DNA of 64,000 nt from an uncultured Clostridium sp. (GTDB lineage: Bacteria; Bacillota; Clostridia; TANB77; CAG-508): the NCBI GenBank assembly GCA_900552135.1, contig URYN01000009.1, forward strand, positions 3,168 to 67,167, written 5' to 3'. The notes beneath the pieces were generated by a model. That model was not told the DNA's origin. It was given only the letters and a program-made list of their open reading frames with translations, and did no database searches. This document shows, piece after piece, positions 1 through 8,754 of the stretch. The first letter of the stretch is position 1. The number at the start of each line of letters is the position of its first letter. The translations under genes were made by a program, and so were the position numbers.

Positions 1-352
1 ACATAGATACAGCTGTACCAAATCCACAAACTACTATAAAAATTTTATACGCAACTATTAGGTTTGTTCCTACCAAATATAGTAAACACGGTAATAGCAC
101 AGAAATATTACCATAGAAAAATCCCATCGCATATCCAAATCCGTTGGTATCTGTATGAATGTAAGCAGGTATATTTCCTGTTTTCCAACTGTTTACTATT
201 CCCATTATTCTTGATAGATGGTATTCTGTGTCTACACCTTTATAAAGTATTTTGTCAAACACAAATAGTGATGACATAAGAACACTTAGAATAATAACAG
301 CTACAATTATTATATTTTCTTTTGTCATATATTTTTTCACTTTTGTTTTCAT
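1..352 (-). CDS. Polytopic membrane protein, N-terminal part only
   Basis: The gene is cut by the window edge; only about 117 N-terminal residues are visible. Reading the minus strand from the ATG at 352 gives a short basic start, a hydrophobic segment (about residues 14-33), then a soluble loop containing DTEYHLSRIMG and NGFGYAMGFFYG, then further hydrophobic segments. This pattern resembles the large integral membrane proteins of the PTPS-related/YfhO-like class, possibly GT-C glycosyltransferase-like; that is a guess from an incomplete protein. A GGGAG sequence touches the ATG at 352, which is too close for a normal site, so translation may start at the in-frame GTG or ATG (328) a little downstream. 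The gene lies about 140 bp beyond the glycosyltransferase gene on the same strand and could share an envelope-glycan role. Confidence 0.6.
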   Translation of the reverse strand, partial: MKTKVKKYMTKENIIIVAVIILSVLMSSLFVFDKILYKGVDTEYHLSRIMGIVNSWKTGNIPAYIHTDTNGFGYAMGFFYGNISVLLPCLLYLVGTNLIVAYKIFIVVCGFGTAVSM

Positions 353-493
353 CTCCCTTTTGTTGTAATTAATTTTCAATAACATTGTCTATTTATGATC
401 TCATTTTTATTTTTATCTGAACCTTCGTTATTTTTTTATTATATATGAATTATATTCTAAGTAAATATTTTTATATACTGGATAATTTAACAT

Positions 494-1309
494 CTATTTT
501 ACATTATACATTCCTAATTTTTCTTCCATTAGACTTTTTATTAACAAATAAATTCCTTTTATTTTTCCTACTTTTGTTGAATATTTCTTTCCATCAGGAT
601 AGGCTCTTGTTACTGGTATTTCCAGAGTTTTTAATCCAAGTTGATCTGCTCTTGTTGATAAATATGTAGAAATCTCATATGATTTGAATATTGGTCTAAA
701 AGGTTTTACTTTTTCGTGCATTAAGTACTTTCTTGAATATCCCCTAAACAAGTTGGTTGTGTCTGTATATTTTTTCTTACAAATACTAGATATCATTTGA
801 GCATGAATGTATTTTATTGCAAACTCTCTTGATTTAGGAGTATTTATAGCTTGTCCTCCATCTATAAATCTAGAGCCCTGTATGTAATCATATCCTTCCT
901 CTAGTTTTTCTACAAATTTCTTAACATCTTCTATACTGTCTTTATTATTACCGTCTATTGTAATTATTCCTTTATAACCACATTCTAAAGCATAGTGGAA
1001 GCCTGCAATCAAAGCCTTTGATTGAGTATACTTTCTTTTTTCTTCCATTTCTATTAGAGTATTTATTCTATATTTTTTTAGATTTTCTGGCGATATTGAA
1101 TCATCAGTCGTTCCACTATCTATTAATATTATATCTGCAATGTCTGTAACTCCATTATCAATAGCTCTTTGAAGTTCTTTTTTTAATCTTTCTCCTTCAT
1201 TTATTATTGGAATGCAAATACAATAATTGTTTTCTTTTTCTCTTAGCTTATGTATTTCATTTTTTGGTATTATTTCTATATTTTCCTCTTTTATTTTCTT
1301 ACTTTTCAT
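494..1309 (-). CDS. Family 2 glycosyltransferase (dolichol-phosphate-mannose-synthase type)
   Basis: About 271 residues forming a single GT-A domain. The nucleotide-sugar binding start is CICIPIINEGERL, followed by ILIDSGTTDDS; an acidic ITIDGNNKDS segment stands where the metal-binding DxD usually lies, and QGSRFIDGG matches the conserved GSR-GG motif of polyprenyl-phosphate mannosyl/glucosyl transferases. The likely role is transfer of a sugar from a nucleotide donor to a lipid carrier or glycan at the cytoplasmic face; donor and acceptor cannot be told. No membrane helices are obvious. I chose the ATG at 1309 because AAAGGGA stands 7 bases before it, and because the in-frame ATG at 1330 directly abuts the terminator stem of the upstream xerD gene. 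Confidence 0.82.
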   Translation of the reverse strand: MKSKKIKEENIEIIPKNEIHKLREKENNYCICIPIINEGERLKKELQRAIDNGVTDIADIILIDSGTTDDSISPENLKKYRINTLIEMEEKRKYTQSKALIAGFHYALECGYKGIITIDGNNKDSIEDVKKFVEKLEEGYDYIQGSRFIDGGQAINTPKSREFAIKYIHAQMISSICKKKYTDTTNLFRGYSRKYLMHEKVKPFRPIFKSYEISTYLSTRADQLGLKTLEIPVTRAYPDGKKYSTKVGKIKGIYLLIKSLMEEKLGMYNVK

Positions 1310-1330
1310 ATTTTTTCCCTTTATATTCAT

Positions 1331-1369
1331 AAAAATTGCCGTCCATAATAGTTATGTCGGCAATTTTTT
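1331..1369 (-). terminator. Rho-independent terminator after xerD
   Basis: An 11-bp perfect stem (AAAAATTGCCG at 1331-1341 with CGGCAATTTTT at 1358-1368) with a 16-base loop. On the minus strand it ends in a run of T, about 75 bp beyond the xerD stop. The A/T-rich ends make it usable in both directions. Confidence 0.85.
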
Positions 1370-1442
1370 GTCAGTATATTAAATTATTCTATTTTCTACT
1401 TAGCAGCCAATAATATTGAATTTCAAGTTATTAGTCTATTTT

Positions 1443-2324
1443 TTAAGCTCTTGGATGAGCCTTTTTATATTCGTTTTTTATTCCGGGATCTTGGAATTGC
1501 ATATAAACTTGTGTTGAAGATATATCTGAATGTCCTAGCATTGTTTGTATTGCTTTTAAATCAGCTCCATTTTGCAATAAATGTGTTGCAAATGAATGTC
1601 TTAATACGTGTGGTGTAATATCTTTTTCTATATGAGCTTGTTCTTTGTAATATTTGACTATTTTCCAGAAACCCTGTCGTGTTAATCTTGTTCCATTTAC
1701 ATTTACAAATAAAGCATCTTCTTCTTCGTTTCTAATTAAATATGGTCTAGCATCATCCATGTATTCTTTTAATGCTTTTAAAGACATTGATCCAAGTGGT
1801 ATGTTTCTAGATTTGCTTCTTCCTCTGCAAACTACATATCCTTCGTCAAGTTTTACATCATCTAGATTAAGAGAAATCATTTCTGTTACTCTCATTCCAG
1901 TTGCATAGGCAAATTCAAGCATTGCCTTATCTCTTGTTCCTTTTAAATCAACATCCTTTGGTTGATCTAGTAATAGTTCAACTTCTTTGGAAGTTAATAT
2001 GTTTGGAACTCTTTTTATTATTTTAGGTGATTCAATTGTAACTGTAGGATCTTTTTTTATTTTCTTTACTCTAATTAAGTATTGGTAGAAAGATCTAATT
2101 GAAGCTAAGCTTCTTGATATAGTAGATTCTTTTTTGTTTTCTTCTCTTAAATAATCCATATAGTCTATTATTGTTTCTTGAGTTGCTTTTAAATAGTTTA
2201 TTTTGTTCTCTGATACGTATTTTTCATATTGTTCTATATCTCTTCTGTATGATTGTAATGTGTTATCTGATAACCTTTTGTCATCTTTAAGAAAATCTAA
2301 AAAAAGTTTAACTTGCTTTTCCAT
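1443..2324 (-). CDS. xerD: Tyrosine recombinase XerD
   Basis: 293 residues, the usual length for XerC/XerD. The N-terminal SAM-like core-binding domain (about 1-90) precedes the catalytic domain. Visible catalytic residues are Arg in GMRVTEM, Lys in SKSRNIPLG, HxxR in HVLRHSFATHL, His in LGHSDISSTQVY and the Tyr nucleophile in the same motif. XerD acts with XerC at dif to resolve chromosome dimers. Nearby housekeeping genes, standard length and the absence of phage genes argue for the resident recombinase rather than an element integrase. XerC and XerD are hard to separate by eye; the next gene downstream of spoIIM on Firmicutes chromosomes is often xerD, which supports this choice. The start is supported by GGGGAG six bases upstream. 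Confidence 0.88.
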   Translation of the reverse strand: MEKQVKLFLDFLKDDKRLSDNTLQSYRRDIEQYEKYVSENKINYLKATQETIIDYMDYLREENKKESTISRSLASIRSFYQYLIRVKKIKKDPTVTIESPKIIKRVPNILTSKEVELLLDQPKDVDLKGTRDKAMLEFAYATGMRVTEMISLNLDDVKLDEGYVVCRGRSKSRNIPLGSMSLKALKEYMDDARPYLIRNEEEDALFVNVNGTRLTRQGFWKIVKYYKEQAHIEKDITPHVLRHSFATHLLQNGADLKAIQTMLGHSDISSTQVYMQFQDPGIKNEYKKAHPRA

Positions 2325-2459
2325 TTGAACTCCCCTATTCTATATTTTTTATCAATAAGTAATGTTTTGTATCAATTTACATAACTTATGTATTGTTATA
2401 TCAAAATATTGCAAAATTGTAAATAGATTTTTCTAAATTTCTACAAATATTTAAATTTT

Positions 2460-3110
2460 TTAACAATATTTCAAAAGCATGGAAGATATACCTCCTGATA
2501 TGTACGCCTCTATGAATGAATTTAGTATTAGTATCACTAACATAAAAACGGAAAATATTGTATGTTTTAGTATTTGTGTTTTTATGTTTTCTCTTCTTCT
2601 GTCTTCCATTATTTTTTTGTACAGCTTTACGCTACTGGTTGCAAGTGCTATTATAATTGGAATATAAATTATGTTTTGCAATAGCATGGTTGAAGCAATA
2701 AACAATGTTCCTTTTGCTCCTCCAAGTGTTGCAATTATGGATGCTGCTGTAAATCCAATGCAATACCCTTTGTAACCAATAAATAGATATATTAGTGGTA
2801 CTCCAATTAGTGTTAAACCTAAGAACCATAGAACTAAAGCTGTTATAAAATTTTTCATTATCGCGTTCCACAATAATTTTGTTGACGAAATTTGATAATT
2901 TTCTCTTATTCCATCTACGAAGTTTTGTATGTAACTTTTTATTTGGTTCTCTTGTGTTTCTTTGCAATTATTAACAAATATTACTCCAAGTAAAACTCCT
3001 ATAAAAAAAATTATTAATAGAATTAAACAAGTTTTAGAATTTGTTTGTATAAATTCTAATATGACATTGCTTATTCTATTTTTCTTTTGTTTCCTTGCGG
3101 TTCTATTCAT
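2460..3110 (-). CDS. spoIIM: Stage II sporulation protein M
   Basis: 216 residues from the chosen ATG at 3110, which has AGGAGG ten bases upstream; the longer frame from 3161 has no such site. A basic cytoplasmic start is followed by about five hydrophobic segments, with the family signature around NFITALVLWFLGL, GYKGYCIGF and LGGAKG. SpoIIM is part of the DMP peptidoglycan-remodelling complex (SpoIID, M, P) that drives engulfment of the forespore. The spoIIM-xerD order is a common Firmicutes arrangement. Its presence implies a sporulating lineage but does not prove that this organism forms spores. Confidence 0.88.
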   Translation of the reverse strand: MNRTARKQKKNRISNVILEFIQTNSKTCLILLIIFFIGVLLGVIFVNNCKETQENQIKSYIQNFVDGIRENYQISSTKLLWNAIMKNFITALVLWFLGLTLIGVPLIYLFIGYKGYCIGFTAASIIATLGGAKGTLFIASTMLLQNIIYIPIIIALATSSVKLYKKIMEDRRRENIKTQILKHTIFSVFMLVILILNSFIEAYISGGISSMLLKYC

Positions 3111-3224
3111 TATAACTTTCCTCCTAAGATTCAAAATAGACATCATATAATTCTTATACATAATGTCTATTCTATAATCTTAGAAATAGAACTTAGAATT
3201 ACCCAACATTCACTCAAAGTTTGT

Positions 3225-3246
3225 CAAATAGAGGTATCTCTATTTG
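3225..3246 (-). terminator. Hairpin after endoQ
   Basis: Perfect 9-bp stem CAAATAGAG / CTCTATTTG with a GTAT loop just beyond the endoQ stop. There is only a weak T-rich tail on the minus strand, so it may be a weak terminator or an RNA-stability hairpin. Confidence 0.5.
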
Positions 3247-3253
3247 ATTAAAA

Positions 3254-4462
3254 TTATTGTTCACTCTTAGCCGGTGTTTCTACTTTTCCGTATTTTCCGC
3301 CACCACCTGCGTGTATTTGCAATTTTCCTTCTCTTGAAGCAATAACTGCATCTGCTACTTTTTCTCCAACAACAGCTTCTATATCATCTCTTGAAAGTTT
3401 GTGAAGAATAGTCATTTCTGTTCCGAAGTTTTCTAATAATTTATCTATCGTTTTTGCTCCTAATCCTGGTATGAAACTTAATGGAACTTGGTAAATATAT
3501 GGAGGTCTGTTCTTAGGGCTCTTGCTTTCTGCTTTATCTTTTATAAGTTCAATTCTGTCAAACACTCCAAATGTAACTTTCTTGCTTCCGCAGTAAGGGC
3601 AAACTTCAACTGGATATTTTGTTTCGATTACTTTATTGCAATCATCACAAAATGTTCTATGATATTTTCCAAGCTTTGGATCCAATCCATAGTTACAAAG
3701 TACTTTTCTTCCATCTTCATTCTTTAATGCCTTAACAATTTCTTTAAAGCTTATATCTGCTACTTGCATCTTGTTGTATTCCCTTGCAATTTTAGGAAGT
3801 GAATGTGCATCAGAGTTTGTAACAAAAGTTTTGTCTTCTAACTCTGTTATCATGTCTGCTAAATATGTATCTGCACTAAGTCCTAGCTCTATTGCAAATA
3901 TCTTATCAAATTTTTCCTTGAATATGTCCTTCATTCTGTCTACGCAATTTCCATAGTAGCTCTTAAACGGTGTAAAACAGTGTGCAGGAATTAGTATTCC
4001 ATTGTATTTTTCTACTATATCAATAAGCTCATATCCAGAAATGTCTGACCTTTGAGTGCTTAGTGTTATGTTTTTTATATGGTGGCTCATTTCTTCTGAG
4101 AATGCTTTTATATCTGATAAATGTGGAAAGAAACAAACATTATGTGCTGCTCCGCATTTTCCATTTCTGCTTACTTCTGATGTTTCTACTTCGCTTCCAA
4201 GTAATATACAAACTTTATCCTTGTAGATTATTCCTCCATCTTCAATCTCATAAGCGTCTCCTGTTTTTAAGAACTCTTCAATATCTTCTATAACATAAGG
4301 AGATGCACAATCTATTATTCCAACAACATTTATACCTTTTCTTTCAGCACATTCCTTTGCGATATTCTCAAAATTCAAGCTTCTAGCCGCTGTTATCTTT
4401 ATTGGTTTTCCATTTTTACTTCTTCCTATATGTACATGTAAATCTGCAAATATTTCTTCCAT
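3254..4462 (-). CDS. Endonuclease Q (PHP domain, deaminated-base repair)
   Basis: 402 residues. The N-terminal PHP metal-binding domain begins with DLHVHIGRS and continues with GIIDCASP, an E in GSEVETSE, the PAHCF motif and NSDAHSL. A four-cysteine zinc ribbon (CDDC...CPYC, about residues 265-290) and a C-terminal helix-hairpin-helix stretch (FIPGLGAKTIDKLLENFG) follow. This order matches EndoQ, which nicks DNA 5' of uracil, hypoxanthine, xanthine or abasic sites; the activity was established for Thermococcus and Bacillus enzymes. The Gly-rich tail (HAGGGGKYG) is also typical. The start has GGAG seven bases upstream. No partner repair gene adjoins it. Function here is by family resemblance. 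Confidence 0.85.
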   Translation of the reverse strand: MEEIFADLHVHIGRSKNGKPIKITAARSLNFENIAKECAERKGINVVGIIDCASPYVIEDIEEFLKTGDAYEIEDGGIIYKDKVCILLGSEVETSEVSRNGKCGAAHNVCFFPHLSDIKAFSEEMSHHIKNITLSTQRSDISGYELIDIVEKYNGILIPAHCFTPFKSYYGNCVDRMKDIFKEKFDKIFAIELGLSADTYLADMITELEDKTFVTNSDAHSLPKIAREYNKMQVADISFKEIVKALKNEDGRKVLCNYGLDPKLGKYHRTFCDDCNKVIETKYPVEVCPYCGSKKVTFGVFDRIELIKDKAESKSPKNRPPYIYQVPLSFIPGLGAKTIDKLLENFGTEMTILHKLSRDDIEAVVGEKVADAVIASREGKLQIHAGGGGKYGKVETPAKSEQ

Positions 4463-4621
4463 TTGTTACTCCTTTAATTTTGGATTTTTAATTTTTAATT
4501 ATCTATTGTTTTATTATGAATTAGATTTCATTCTTACCGTATTTACTATATATAAAATTTTTCAATTTTTTCTCCATCTTAAACCGTTCTTCATTAACTC
4601 GTTCTTCAAGTTTGCAAAGAA

Positions 4622-4664
4622 AATTTTCGCTAAGATAGGCAATAAATCCCATCTGGCGAAAATA
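4622..4664 (-). terminator. Probable terminator after the 4.7-5.6 kb gene pair
   Basis: TTTTCGC (4624-4630) pairs with GCGAAAA (4656-4662), with an inner GAT/ATC helix, just beyond the stop at 4667. The minus-strand tail is T-rich (AATTTTCTTTG). Confidence 0.55.
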
Positions 4665-4666
4665 CT

Positions 4667-5041
4667 CTATCTATCCATGAACCAGCTTTCATAAGCTCTA
4701 TGAATATCTTGTCCATTTCCATTATCTTTTGCTTCAAAATCTTTTTCTTTATCCACAGCCTTTTCATCCATTTGATAATTTTCCACTCTACTTCTGTTGC
4801 TTGAAATTCTTTCGGGATTAACAACTTGCTCTAATGGAATTCCACTCGCTCTGTATTGCAAAATGCTGTGTATTTTTCTCATGTCTCTAATATATGGAGC
4901 TGTATTTTCTTGGCTTACAGCATGCGAAATATATGCCTCTCCTCTTGTTCTTCTAACATAATTATTAGCTTCTTTTACAGCTTGTGTTATTATGCCTGTT
5001 GTATTTGGAATTATAATATCTTTATTATTAGCTAAACTCAT
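4667..5041 (-). CDS. Unknown small protein, coupled to the degenerate HD gene
   Basis: 124 residues, hydrophilic, without signal peptide or membrane segment. It starts MSLANNKDIIIPNTTGI and has a basic, Arg-rich middle (YVRRTRGE, ERISSNRSR) and an acidic tail ending ESWFMDR. I recognise no family. The ATG overlaps the TGA of the upstream 182-residue gene by four bases (ATGA), a standard sign of translational coupling, so the two products probably act together. Base composition is like the neighbours. Confidence 0.65.
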   Translation of the reverse strand: MSLANNKDIIIPNTTGIITQAVKEANNYVRRTRGEAYISHAVSQENTAPYIRDMRKIHSILQYRASGIPLEQVVNPERISSNRSRVENYQMDEKAVDKEKDFEAKDNGNGQDIHRAYESWFMDR

Positions 5042-5586
5042 ATCTTTATAGCCTCCATTCTATTTACAAAGTCTTTAAATACTTGTAAATATCTATTATC
5101 TTTTCCCTTCAAGTTTCTGTACTCAAGTAAGACTAAAGCTTCATCAACTTTCATACCAATTCTTTCAGGCCTGTCCAAAAGCATACCACCAAACTGGTCT
5201 ATTAATTCTAGAACATCTGCTTCAGGCTCTCTAGGTTCTGACCCACTATATCTGTTAATCTGCTCACATATTCTACAAAATTTTCTGTCAAATCCAAGTG
5301 TTTGTAGATATTCAGCGCCCTCTTTTGCATACGTTCTTACCTTATTCATATCTGTAAAATTATCAATCTTTTTACAGTTGCAAAGTAAACATGCAGTTAT
5401 AAGCATGTTATTATCAAAATTAAGATTTGGCGTATTATCAAGAAAAAGTTTTAAAAGCTCTGTTTTAAAAACCACTGAATTATCAAAAAAGATGTTACCT
5501 CTCTTATTTAAATAATACATGATTTCCATTTTTCTAATCCAGTCTTTTTCAGATAATATGTATTCTGCAAAAGTTTGACTCTCCAT
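5038..5586 (-). CDS. Degenerate HD-GYP-like protein
   Basis: 182 residues. The fold pattern is that of an HD-domain phosphohydrolase, but the metal ligands are gone: the usual LLHDIGK is replaced by LLCNCKK, the following helix EGAEYLQTLG and the helix before NRYSG lack the expected histidines, while the late signature VLELIDQFGGMLLDRPER keeps the D-x-F...D-R-P pattern of HD-GYP proteins. It is therefore probably a binding or scaffold protein rather than an active phosphodiesterase. GGGGG precedes the ATG by nine bases, and the end overlaps the next gene by four bases. The HD relationship is my reading of the pattern, not a database result. Confidence 0.65.
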   Translation of the reverse strand: MESQTFAEYILSEKDWIRKMEIMYYLNKRGNIFFDNSVVFKTELLKLFLDNTPNLNFDNNMLITACLLCNCKKIDNFTDMNKVRTYAKEGAEYLQTLGFDRKFCRICEQINRYSGSEPREPEADVLELIDQFGGMLLDRPERIGMKVDEALVLLEYRNLKGKDNRYLQVFKDFVNRMEAIKI

Positions 5587-5771
5587 AGCAAGGTCCCCCT
5601 TATCTTTTCTACTGTTCTTTCAAGCTAATTATATTCTATTAATAGAGTAATTTCAATTAAGTTACACAAATGTAATCTTATTGTAATATTTTAGCAATAT
5701 TTTCCGTCTTTTTACTCTTCTCATTGCATATTTTTTTATTTCCCGGCACGCAATTCTTCTTTATTATTTGA

Positions 5772-6401
5772 TTATTCGTTAAACGATTTTTCAATCTTTT
5801 TTACTATGTTACATATTGCCTTTTGAGTTATTTCATTTTCTATTGTGTTATTCTCTATTATATAGTCACAATTATTTCTATAATATTCGTCATCTGGTTG
5901 GCTATTTAATCTTAGTTCTGCTTCTTCTACCGTTATATTATCTCTTTTGCAAATTCTTTCAAGTTTTTTCTCTTTTTTGGCAATTACACCAACAGTAATG
6001 GTACATTCTTGATTTAACCCACTCTCAAAAAGCAGAGGAACATCAATCACTATTATTACCATTCCTTGTTCCCTATACGATTTTATTTGTTCTTTTATGT
6101 TTGCAACTACATACTTTTGAGTAATTCTGTCAAGCTTTTCCTTTTCTTGATTATTGCTGAAAACTATTTTTGCTAGCTTTTTTCTGTTCAATTTTCCTTC
6201 TTCCAGTATATCTTCTCCAAATTCACGAATAATAGATTTCATATATTCAGATTCAGAATTTTGCATACTTTTTGCAACTTGATCTGCATCAATAATTTCT
6301 GCTTTTATATTTTGTTCTAAATAATATTTTTTTATAAATTCCGAAACATAAGATTTTCCGCTTCCAGAATTTCCTGTTATTCCTATAATCTTCACTGGCA
6401 T
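5772..6401 (-). CDS. coaE: Dephospho-CoA kinase
   Basis: 209 residues, normal for the family. It performs the last step of coenzyme A synthesis: ATP-dependent phosphorylation of the 3' hydroxyl of dephospho-CoA. The P-loop GITGNSGSGKS is at residues 7-17, followed by DADQVAKSM, the lid region, IVIDVPLLFESGL and the substrate-binding RLNSQ stretch. It stands alone between two gaps of about 190 and 220 bp. The ribosome binding site is weak (GAG close to the ATG), but the start agrees with family proteins, which place the P-loop near the N-terminus. Confidence 0.92.
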   Translation of the reverse strand: MPVKIIGITGNSGSGKSYVSEFIKKYYLEQNIKAEIIDADQVAKSMQNSESEYMKSIIREFGEDILEEGKLNRKKLAKIVFSNNQEKEKLDRITQKYVVANIKEQIKSYREQGMVIIVIDVPLLFESGLNQECTITVGVIAKKEKKLERICKRDNITVEEAELRLNSQPDDEYYRNNCDYIIENNTIENEITQKAICNIVKKIEKSFNE

Positions 6402-6622
6402 TTCTCGTATAGATTTTTAAAGCTCCACCTTAGTATTTATATTAGGGCTGATTTACTTATTAATAACTTCTACACGAATTCTCCTTACATAAATTTAGGT
6501 TTTAAAGTTTCCTATAAACTGTGTTTTCTGTACCTGCTATTTTTTAGAATTATAATCAACAAAGTTTTTTATTATAATTATTTTTTGCCCACCAATTCGT
6601 TAATGTATACTCAATAACTCTT

Positions 6623-7867
6623 TTAATTTGTAATTATCATATTGTTTGTAAAGTCTAGTCCTGTTTTAGAATTTTCCTTATGTGCTAGTGTGTAAACATC
6701 TGTTGCAAATATATCTAATTGTAGCATCTTCATTAAATCTTTATTGCCACCTTTTGCATTCTGGTCAATAAATTTCTTTACAGAAGTTATCATCTTTATT
6801 TTTGGATTTCTTCTAGATATTTCAGATAATAACATCTTTCCATTTTGATTAAATCCTAGAACTCTTGCATAAGGTATTATCTTCTTTGAAGTCTCCATAG
6901 TTTTCTTATCTATTCCCAATAAAGCATATAATAAAATTCTTTGTATTCTAGTCTGAGTGTATCTTTTTGTTTTTACCAGACTCATGAACTCTTTTAAAGT
7001 GCTTGCATTGCTTGCCGCAGATTTTATAGCATTTTCCAAACCTTCACTAACATCTGGTAGCTCCGCAATTTGCTCTGGGCTCATTTTTCTTAATTGGAAC
7101 AAGATTTCTTTCTCATATTCTTCAATAGAAAGAACTATATGAGATTTGTTCATCTCGTTGCCCAGTATCTGATAAGTGCTTCTTGGTATTACCTTGCTTA
7201 AATCTTTATACTCTTTTCTCTGGAGCATACTTCTTATAGCAGTTGCACTTGCAAAATCATCGACAATTCTATTGTCATTATAATATACTTTTTTTCTTTC
7301 TATTATAATGGGCTCCATTGGACTTCTTTGCTTCTTTAAAGCCTTCAAATATTCTACAGCCAAAATGTTATTAGGGCTATTCAAAATATTAGCATATCTT
7401 TTAATATCATTAAGATACATCATCGCAGCATTTTGTCTTGCAGAAGGATATGAAATTCCACTTTTTAGTTCATGTGTTAAAATATTGGTATAAGCTCTTG
7501 GTTCTTCATATAGAACATTTGCAATATTATTCAAAGCTCCAAAGTCATTCGTTTCGGCACCAAATGAAACACTATCAACTATTTTTAAGCTATCAAGAAG
7601 CTTTATTCCTCCACTCGCAAAATTTTCAGCACTCGAAATGCTGTATATGGTTGGAAGTTCAAGAACTAAATCGGCTCCTCCACAAATAGCCATATATGCC
7701 TTAGCCCATTTATCTACAATAGAGGTATCTCCTCTTTGAGTAAAATTACCTGAAATTACAGCAACACAAAAATCAGCATCAGCATTCTGCTTTGCCTGTT
7801 GCAAATGATAATAATGACCATTATGGAATGGGTTATATTCTGCTATTATTCCAACAACTTTACTCAT
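6623..7867 (-). CDS. tmcAL: tRNA(Met) cytidine acetate ligase
   Basis: 414 residues. The N-terminal nucleotidyltransferase fold carries EYNPFHNGHYYHL (HxGH-type signature), then SGNFTQRGD, GADLVLELP and SFGAETNDF, all typical of TmcAL/YlbM. In Bacillus this enzyme adds acetate to the wobble cytidine of elongator tRNA-Met using ATP. A second conserved part around SATAIRSML follows, and the helical C-terminal region is complete. GGAGG stands six bases before the ATG, and a sigma-A-like promoter lies about 85 bp upstream. The gene appears to be a single transcription unit. Confidence 0.92.
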   Translation of the reverse strand: MSKVVGIIAEYNPFHNGHYYHLQQAKQNADADFCVAVISGNFTQRGDTSIVDKWAKAYMAICGGADLVLELPTIYSISSAENFASGGIKLLDSLKIVDSVSFGAETNDFGALNNIANVLYEEPRAYTNILTHELKSGISYPSARQNAAMMYLNDIKRYANILNSPNNILAVEYLKALKKQRSPMEPIIIERKKVYYNDNRIVDDFASATAIRSMLQRKEYKDLSKVIPRSTYQILGNEMNKSHIVLSIEEYEKEILFQLRKMSPEQIAELPDVSEGLENAIKSAASNASTLKEFMSLVKTKRYTQTRIQRILLYALLGIDKKTMETSKKIIPYARVLGFNQNGKMLLSEISRRNPKIKMITSVKKFIDQNAKGGNKDLMKMLQLDIFATDVYTLAHKENSKTGLDFTNNMIITN

Positions 7868-7950
7868 GTTGTGCCTCCTTTAATTTTTTCTAGGTAGAAT
7901 TCATTTTTCTATTTTATATATTAATTGTAAAACGTGATTTTACATTATGT

Positions 7951-7979
7951 ATAATATCACAAAACAGATTTATTTACAA
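7951..7979 (-). promoter_or_regulatory. Sigma-A-type promoter for tmcAL
   Basis: On the minus strand TTGTAA (7974-7979) and TATTAT (7951-7956) are separated by 17 bp, about 85 bp before the tmcAL start. Confidence 0.6.
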
Positions 7980-8035
7980 TATAAAAATAGTAGTACTTCG
8001 TGAAGTGTTTGTTCAATTTTTTATATTTCATAATA

Positions 8036-8064
8036 TTGCATCTATTGGGGTTTATTGGTATAAT
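8036..8064 (+). promoter_or_regulatory. Sigma-A-type promoter for rnhA
   Basis: TTGCAT (8036-8041), 17-bp spacer and a perfect TATAAT (8059-8064), about 150 bp before rnhA. The rest of the 7868-8215 gap is AT-rich leader with no other gene that I can see; it thus holds two divergent promoters. Confidence 0.65.
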
Positions 8065-8215
8065 ATCATTGATTTTAATAAGTAGATTTTTATTTTTGAA
8101 TTTCAAAATTTAAATTTTAATATTCAAAATTCTATTTAAATAGTGAATTTTATAACTGGTTCATGGGTATTTCCAAGTTCAAAAGCCCAAATAAATTATA
8201 TAAGGAATTAAATTT

Positions 8216-8656
8216 ATGGAAGAGATTACAATTTATACTGATGGTGCATGTTCTGGTAATCCTGGTCCTGGCGGATGGGGTGCTATTTTAATGATGGGAG
8301 ATGTTCGTAAAGAAATATCTGGTGGTTCTGAGAATACTACTAATAATATAATGGAGTTGTCTGCTGTTATTGAGGCTTTGAAACTTTTGAAAAGACCTTG
8401 TAAAGTAAATGTTTTCAGCGATAGTGCTTATGTTGTAAATGCTTTCAACCAAAAATGGATTTATGGTTGGATAAAGAAAAATTGGAGAACTGCTGGTGGC
8501 GATTCTGTTAAAAATAAAGAACTTTGGCAAGAATTATATTCTCTTACTAAAGTTCATGATGTTACTTTCAATAAAGTTAAAGGGCATGCAGATAATGAAT
8601 TCAATAATAGATGTGATGAAATGGCTGTTGCAGAAAGTAAAAAATTTATTCGTTAA
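8216..8656 (+). CDS. rnhA: Ribonuclease HI
   Basis: 146 residues, a standalone bacterial-type RNase H1 that degrades the RNA strand of RNA-DNA hybrids. All four catalytic acids are in place: Asp in TDGACSGNPGPGGWG, Glu in NIMELSAV, Asp in VFSDSAYVVN and Asp in GHADNEFNNRCDEMA. The basic handle region (WIYGWIKKNWRTAGG) typical of the E. coli-type enzyme is present. It has its own promoter and a strong bidirectional terminator, and converges on the YfhO gene. The AAGGAATT site before the ATG is acceptable. Confidence 0.95.
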   Translation: MEEITIYTDGACSGNPGPGGWGAILMMGDVRKEISGGSENTTNNIMELSAVIEALKLLKRPCKVNVFSDSAYVVNAFNQKWIYGWIKKNWRTAGGDSVKNKELWQELYSLTKVHDVTFNKVKGHADNEFNNRCDEMAVAESKKFIR

Positions 8657-8668
8657 AATATAGATATC

Positions 8669-8712
8669 AAAATCGCTCAAATAAGATTTCTTATTTAGAG
8701 CGATTTTATTTT
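8669..8712. terminator. Bidirectional terminator between rnhA and the YfhO gene
   Basis: AAAATCGCTC...GAGCGATTTT with an additional inner AATAAG/CTTATT helix; A-run on one side and T-run on the other, lying between two convergent genes. Confidence 0.85.
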
Positions 8713-8754
8713 CTAGTATTATTAAAATTTGTTTATGTATTAATTTTGTAATTT

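Noticed and set aside
1443..2324. XerD as integrase of a mobile element
   Set aside because: Standard length, next to spoIIM, no attachment repeats or cargo genes around it.
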